Shown here piece by piece: positions 6,778 through 9,000 of a stretch of 9,000 nucleotides of DNA (the stretch's first letter is position 1; each line of letters starts with the position of its first letter). The notes beneath the pieces were generated by a model that was given only the letters and a program-made list of their open reading frames with translations, did not search any database and had not been told where the DNA came from. The translations under genes were made by a program, and so were the position numbers. Source of the DNA: Holophagae bacterium (GTDB taxonomy: Bacteria; Acidobacteriota; Thermoanaerobaculia; Thermoanaerobaculales; Sulfomarinibacteraceae); assembly GCA_030609785.1 (NCBI GenBank), contig JAUWTC010000069.1, positions 1 to 9,000 on the forward strand, read 5' to 3'.

Positions 6778-6783
6778 TCGTCA

Positions 6784-8118
6784 ATGATCGTCAGTATTCT
6801 CGCATTCTTCTTTGTCCTCGGTGTGCTCATAGTCATCCATGAGGCCGGCCATTTCCTGATGGCACGCCTGGTTGGAGCGCCGGTAGAAGTGTTTTCGGTC
6901 GGCTTCGGCAAGCGCCTTTGGGGCTTCGAGCGCGGCGGAACCGATTTCCGCCTCAGTTTGATTCCATTCGGGGGTTATGTCCGCATCGTGGGATTGGGCC
7001 CGGACGAAACCGATTTGACGACCGGCGGCGCGGAGTCGGAACCCGAGTTGTTGGCGCGTTGGAAGAGAGGCCTGATTCTCTTCGGTGGACCGATTACCAA
7101 CGTACTCGCCGCCGTGGTCTTTGTCGCGGGGGCTTTTCTGATCGGCGTCGATATTCCGACCTACCGATCCGAGCAACCCGTCGTTGGATGGGTCGAACCT
7201 GACTCCCCCGGCACGACGGCAGGCGTCGAGGTCGGCGACCTGGTGCTGTCGGTCGACGGCCAGACAATGGAGACCTGGCAGGACCTGGAAGGGTCGATCC
7301 TGTCGGCCGGCGGCCGGGAGGTGCACCTCACGATCCAGCGGGAAGGGGCGACCATCGACATTGCCATGACGCCTGAAATAATCAGGCAATACGGCATCGG
7401 CTACTCAGGCATCCTGCCGCCCCTGGATGCAGAGGTCGTTCGACTGGTGTCAGGCGCTCCGGCGGCCGACGCCGGCATCGAGCCCGGGGATGTCATTCTC
7501 TCGATCGACGGTCAGCCCGTCGAACAGTTCTACGACCTGATCCGGCTGATCGCCCCACGCCCCAAAGAGGCTCTCGAACTCGTGATCGATCGCAACGGCA
7601 CACGCCGAACAATGACGGTGACCCCGCGTGAAGTGGGCGGCGAGGGCAAGATCGGCATTGCGATGGTCTTTCCCTCAGAACTCCGACAATTGGGACCTGT
7701 TGCGGCCGTCGGCGCAGCAGTCACCGAATGCCTGCGCATGACACGGGAGACCTTCCGCGTTCTCGGCCGTCTGTTCACCCGCAAGGTATCCCTGAGCCAG
7801 GTCTCCGGCCCGATCGGAATCGCACAAATCTCAGGGGAGGCGGCCAAGGCGGGCATCCATTCATTGATCATGTGGATGGGTATCATCTCCCTTCAATTGG
7901 GGATCTTCAACCTCCTCCCCATCCCGGTTCTCGATGGCGGCCACCTGACGATTCTTGCTTTCGAGAGCGTCAGGCGCCGGGATCTCTCCCTCAAGGTCAA
8001 GGAGCGAATTCTGGAAGTCGGATTCGTCTTGTTGTTGCTGCTGATGGTCGTGGTTGTATTCAACGACATCGTCAAGATCCTGCCTGAGAGCATTTACCGC
8101 ATGTTCTCGCGCGGCTGA
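6784..8118 (+). CDS. rseP: RseP-type site-2 intramembrane zinc metalloprotease (M50)
   Basis: This 444-residue inner-membrane protease cuts transmembrane segments of substrates such as anti-sigma factors (the role of E. coli RseP) and signal-peptide remnants; its substrate here is unknown. The first helix carries HEAGH (H19, E20, H23), two zinc ligands and the catalytic Glu. The third ligand is D384 in the late motif PIPVLDGGHL. A second membrane segment lies at about 96-120. Two tandem PDZ domains follow: the first around 125-205 (PGTTAGVEVGDLVLSVDG), the second around 212-300 (APAADAGIEPGDVILSIDG). Tandem PDZ is typical of Gram-negative RseP. The last helix is about 415-437. It closes the uppS-cdsA-dxr-rseP order but has its own promoter and structured leader. 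No bamA follows, unlike in many proteobacteria. Confidence 0.94.
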   Translation: MIVSILAFFFVLGVLIVIHEAGHFLMARLVGAPVEVFSVGFGKRLWGFERGGTDFRLSLIPFGGYVRIVGLGPDETDLTTGGAESEPELLARWKRGLILFGGPITNVLAAVVFVAGAFLIGVDIPTYRSEQPVVGWVEPDSPGTTAGVEVGDLVLSVDGQTMETWQDLEGSILSAGGREVHLTIQREGATIDIAMTPEIIRQYGIGYSGILPPLDAEVVRLVSGAPAADAGIEPGDVILSIDGQPVEQFYDLIRLIAPRPKEALELVIDRNGTRRTMTVTPREVGGEGKIGIAMVFPSELRQLGPVAAVGAAVTECLRMTRETFRVLGRLFTRKVSLSQVSGPIGIAQISGEAAKAGIHSLIMWMGIISLQLGIFNLLPIPVLDGGHLTILAFESVRRRDLSLKVKERILEVGFVLLLLLMVVVVFNDIVKILPESIYRMFSRG

Positions 8119-8142
8119 GGAAGTAGACGGGAAAATGGCTGA

Positions 8143-8208
8143 AGGCCCGCTCCGTGCTAGATTCACGCCGATGATCGGACGACTGATCATAGCGGGCCTC
8201 TTTTTTTT
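8143..8208 (+). terminator. terminator-like hairpin with eight T residues spanning the PASTA gene start
   Basis: AGGCCCGCT (8143-8151) and AGCGGGCCT (8191-8199) are a perfect 9-bp inverted repeat with seven G-C pairs, followed by one C and T8 (8201-8208). Inside, ATGATC (8171-8176) pairs with GATCAT (8185-8190) and abuts the 3' arm, so the two helices can stack and shorten the effective loop to a 19-nt bulge. It lies 24 nt after the rseP stop. The long loop makes efficiency uncertain. It overlaps the promoter and start codon of the next gene. Confidence 0.45.
8155..8163 (+). promoter_or_regulatory. candidate leaderless extended -10 promoter of the PASTA gene
   Basis: TGcTAGATT is an extended -10 type box (TGn plus TANNNT). 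It is followed by 7 nt and ATG 8171, the same box-to-ATG spacing as the two minus-strand candidates. It sits inside the loop of the terminator-like structure. No clear -35 is seen. Confidence 0.42.
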
Positions 8209-8872
8209 GACGGCCGGAATCGCCGGGTGGTTCTCACTGGTCTATACCGTCCATCTGGGCACGGTATCGGTCCCAGAACTGCGCGGGTTGACGGACCAGG
8301 ATGCCGAAAGACAGGCCCATGACCTCGGCTTGGTGGTCGAATATGACGAAACCGGGGTCTTCAGCGGCACGGTTTCGCCGGGTCTGGTAGCTGCACAGAA
8401 CCCTTTGCCGGGTTTCCACGTCAAAACGGGAAGCGTCGTTCGGGTCAAGCGGAGTCTCGGTGATGAACAGGTCCAGGTTCCGTCCGTCCGGGGTGAATCA
8501 CCTCAAGCGGCCATCCGTGCTCTGGAGGCCGCTGGTCTGAAACCGGGGCGGCGAGCAGAAGTCTTCGGCCAGGGTGGTGCGGATTCGGTTCTCGAGACCG
8601 CGCCTGCGATCGACACTACGGTCCTTCCCGAGGCCGACATCGATCTCTTGACCAACCGAAGTCCCGCTCAACCGCTCTGGGTCATGCCGTCCCTCCTGAC
8701 GCGACAACTGACCCTGGTTCGGATGTTCTGCGACCGGCACCGGTTCCGTCTCGGCCGAATCCACGAGGTCGACTATCCGGGCATCACCCCAGGACTGGTG
8801 CTTCGGCAGTACCCACCGGCCGGCAGCCCGTTTTCACGTTCCGATATCATTACCCTATGGGTCAGTCGATGA
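8171..8872 (+). CDS. membrane-anchored protein with three PASTA domains
   Basis: From ATG 8171 the protein has 233 residues. A single N-terminal membrane helix (about residues 4-26, [21 protein letters not shown] region) is followed by three PASTA domains at about 31-95, 99-163 and 170-233. PASTA modules bind peptidoglycan fragments or beta-lactams in Ser/Thr kinases and class B PBPs, but this protein has neither a kinase nor a transpeptidase domain. It probably stands in the periplasm as a wall sensor or adaptor; that is inference. An in-frame ATG at 8135 would add 12 residues (245 in total) and has only a distant AGGAAG before it. I prefer 8171 because of the TGcTAGATT box 7 nt upstream, though this is unproven. 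The stop overlaps the rpe start by 4 nt. Confidence 0.85.
   Translation: MIGRLIIAGLFFLTAGIAGWFSLVYTVHLGTVSVPELRGLTDQDAERQAHDLGLVVEYDETGVFSGTVSPGLVAAQNPLPGFHVKTGSVVRVKRSLGDEQVQVPSVRGESPQAAIRALEAAGLKPGRRAEVFGQGGADSVLETAPAIDTTVLPEADIDLLTNRSPAQPLWVMPSLLTRQLTLVRMFCDRHRFRLGRIHEVDYPGITPGLVLRQYPPAGSPFSRSDIITLWVSR
8845..8850 (+). promoter_or_regulatory. weak candidate -10 box before an alternative rpe start
   Basis: TATCAT is followed by 6 nt and ATG 8857, an in-frame alternative start for rpe inside the end of the PASTA gene. This fits the leaderless pattern seen at three other starts, but the ATGA-coupled start at 8869 explains the junction equally well. Confidence 0.2.
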
Positions 8873-9000
8873 CGTTCCGCTTGGCACCTTCGTTACTGTC
8901 CGCCGACTTCGCCCGGCTCGACCGAGAGATTGCCGAAGTCGAGGCGGGCGGGGCGGACCTCCTCCACCTCGACGTGATGGACGGGCATTTCGTCCCCAAT
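8869..9000 (+). CDS. rpe: ribulose-phosphate 3-epimerase, partial (3' end off the right edge)
   Basis: Forty-four residues are in the window. The enzyme interconverts D-ribulose 5-phosphate and D-xylulose 5-phosphate in the pentose phosphate pathway, in the cytosol. The TIM-barrel N-terminus [12 protein letters not shown] (6-17) carries the substrate serine S8. [13 protein letters not shown] (32-44) holds metal ligands H33 and D35, with D35 also catalytic in the family. ATG 8869 overlaps the PASTA stop by 4 nt (ATGA); an in-frame ATG at 8857 would add four residues. Assignment is secure from these motifs; the remainder lies beyond the window. Confidence 0.93.
   Translation, partial: MTFRLAPSLLSADFARLDREIAEVEAGGADLLHLDVMDGHFVPN

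Noticed and set aside
6724..6783. N-terminal extension of rseP from ATG 6724
   Set aside because: It would place the start in the leader hairpin; the GGAG-preceded ATG 6784 begins exactly at the first membrane helix.
8054..8134. Extension of the PASTA gene upstream into the end of rseP
   Set aside because: This part is the shifted-frame reading of the rseP C-terminus and has no PASTA-like or signal sequence.

Overview
The window is GC-rich, densely packed bacterial chromosome with no sign of mobile DNA. The tandem-PDZ RseP-type protease points to a Gram-negative-type bacterium. The FHA-GAF-cyclase architecture and the kinase-less PASTA protein next to rpe would fit Acidobacteriota or a similar deep-branching phylum. 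That placement is inference only; no marker gene here settles it.

Left part (1-2981, all minus strand): a secreted, probably helical protein of unknown function (1983-2981) is followed by an FHA-GAF-class III adenylate cyclase (371-1939). The cyclase is joined by an ATGA overlap to a Ham1/ITPA-type nucleotide pyrophosphatase that runs off the left edge (1-374). The first two genes have no Shine-Dalgarno sequence. Each has a TANNNT box exactly 7 nt before its ATG, as in leaderless mRNAs.

A divergent 135-bp spacer (2982-3116) carries repeated TCAGG/CCTGA words.

Right part (3117-9000, all plus strand): a compact run of truA (tRNA pseudouridylation), uppS (undecaprenyl-PP synthesis), cdsA (CDP-diacylglycerol synthesis) and dxr/ispC (MEP pathway), all with overlapping ends. 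dxr supplies isoprenoid precursor, uppS makes the lipid carrier for peptidoglycan, and cdsA feeds phospholipids, so this is an envelope-precursor operon. rseP follows (site-2 intramembrane protease). It has its own extended -10 promoter and a leader that folds into two successive stem-loops. After it come a membrane-anchored three-PASTA protein and the start of rpe (ribulose-phosphate 3-epimerase, cut by the right edge).

The most unusual feature is the rseP/PASTA junction (8143-8208). A terminator-like inverted repeat followed by eight T residues encloses both a TGcTAGATT promoter box and the ATG of the PASTA gene. RNA read through from rseP would contain both arms and could terminate. RNA started at the internal promoter would lack the 5' arm and escape. 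The cdsA gene appears to start at CTG, with a strong Shine-Dalgarno sequence inside uppS. No tRNA, rRNA, CRISPR or insertion sequence was seen, and no gene-free stretch exceeds 300 bases.
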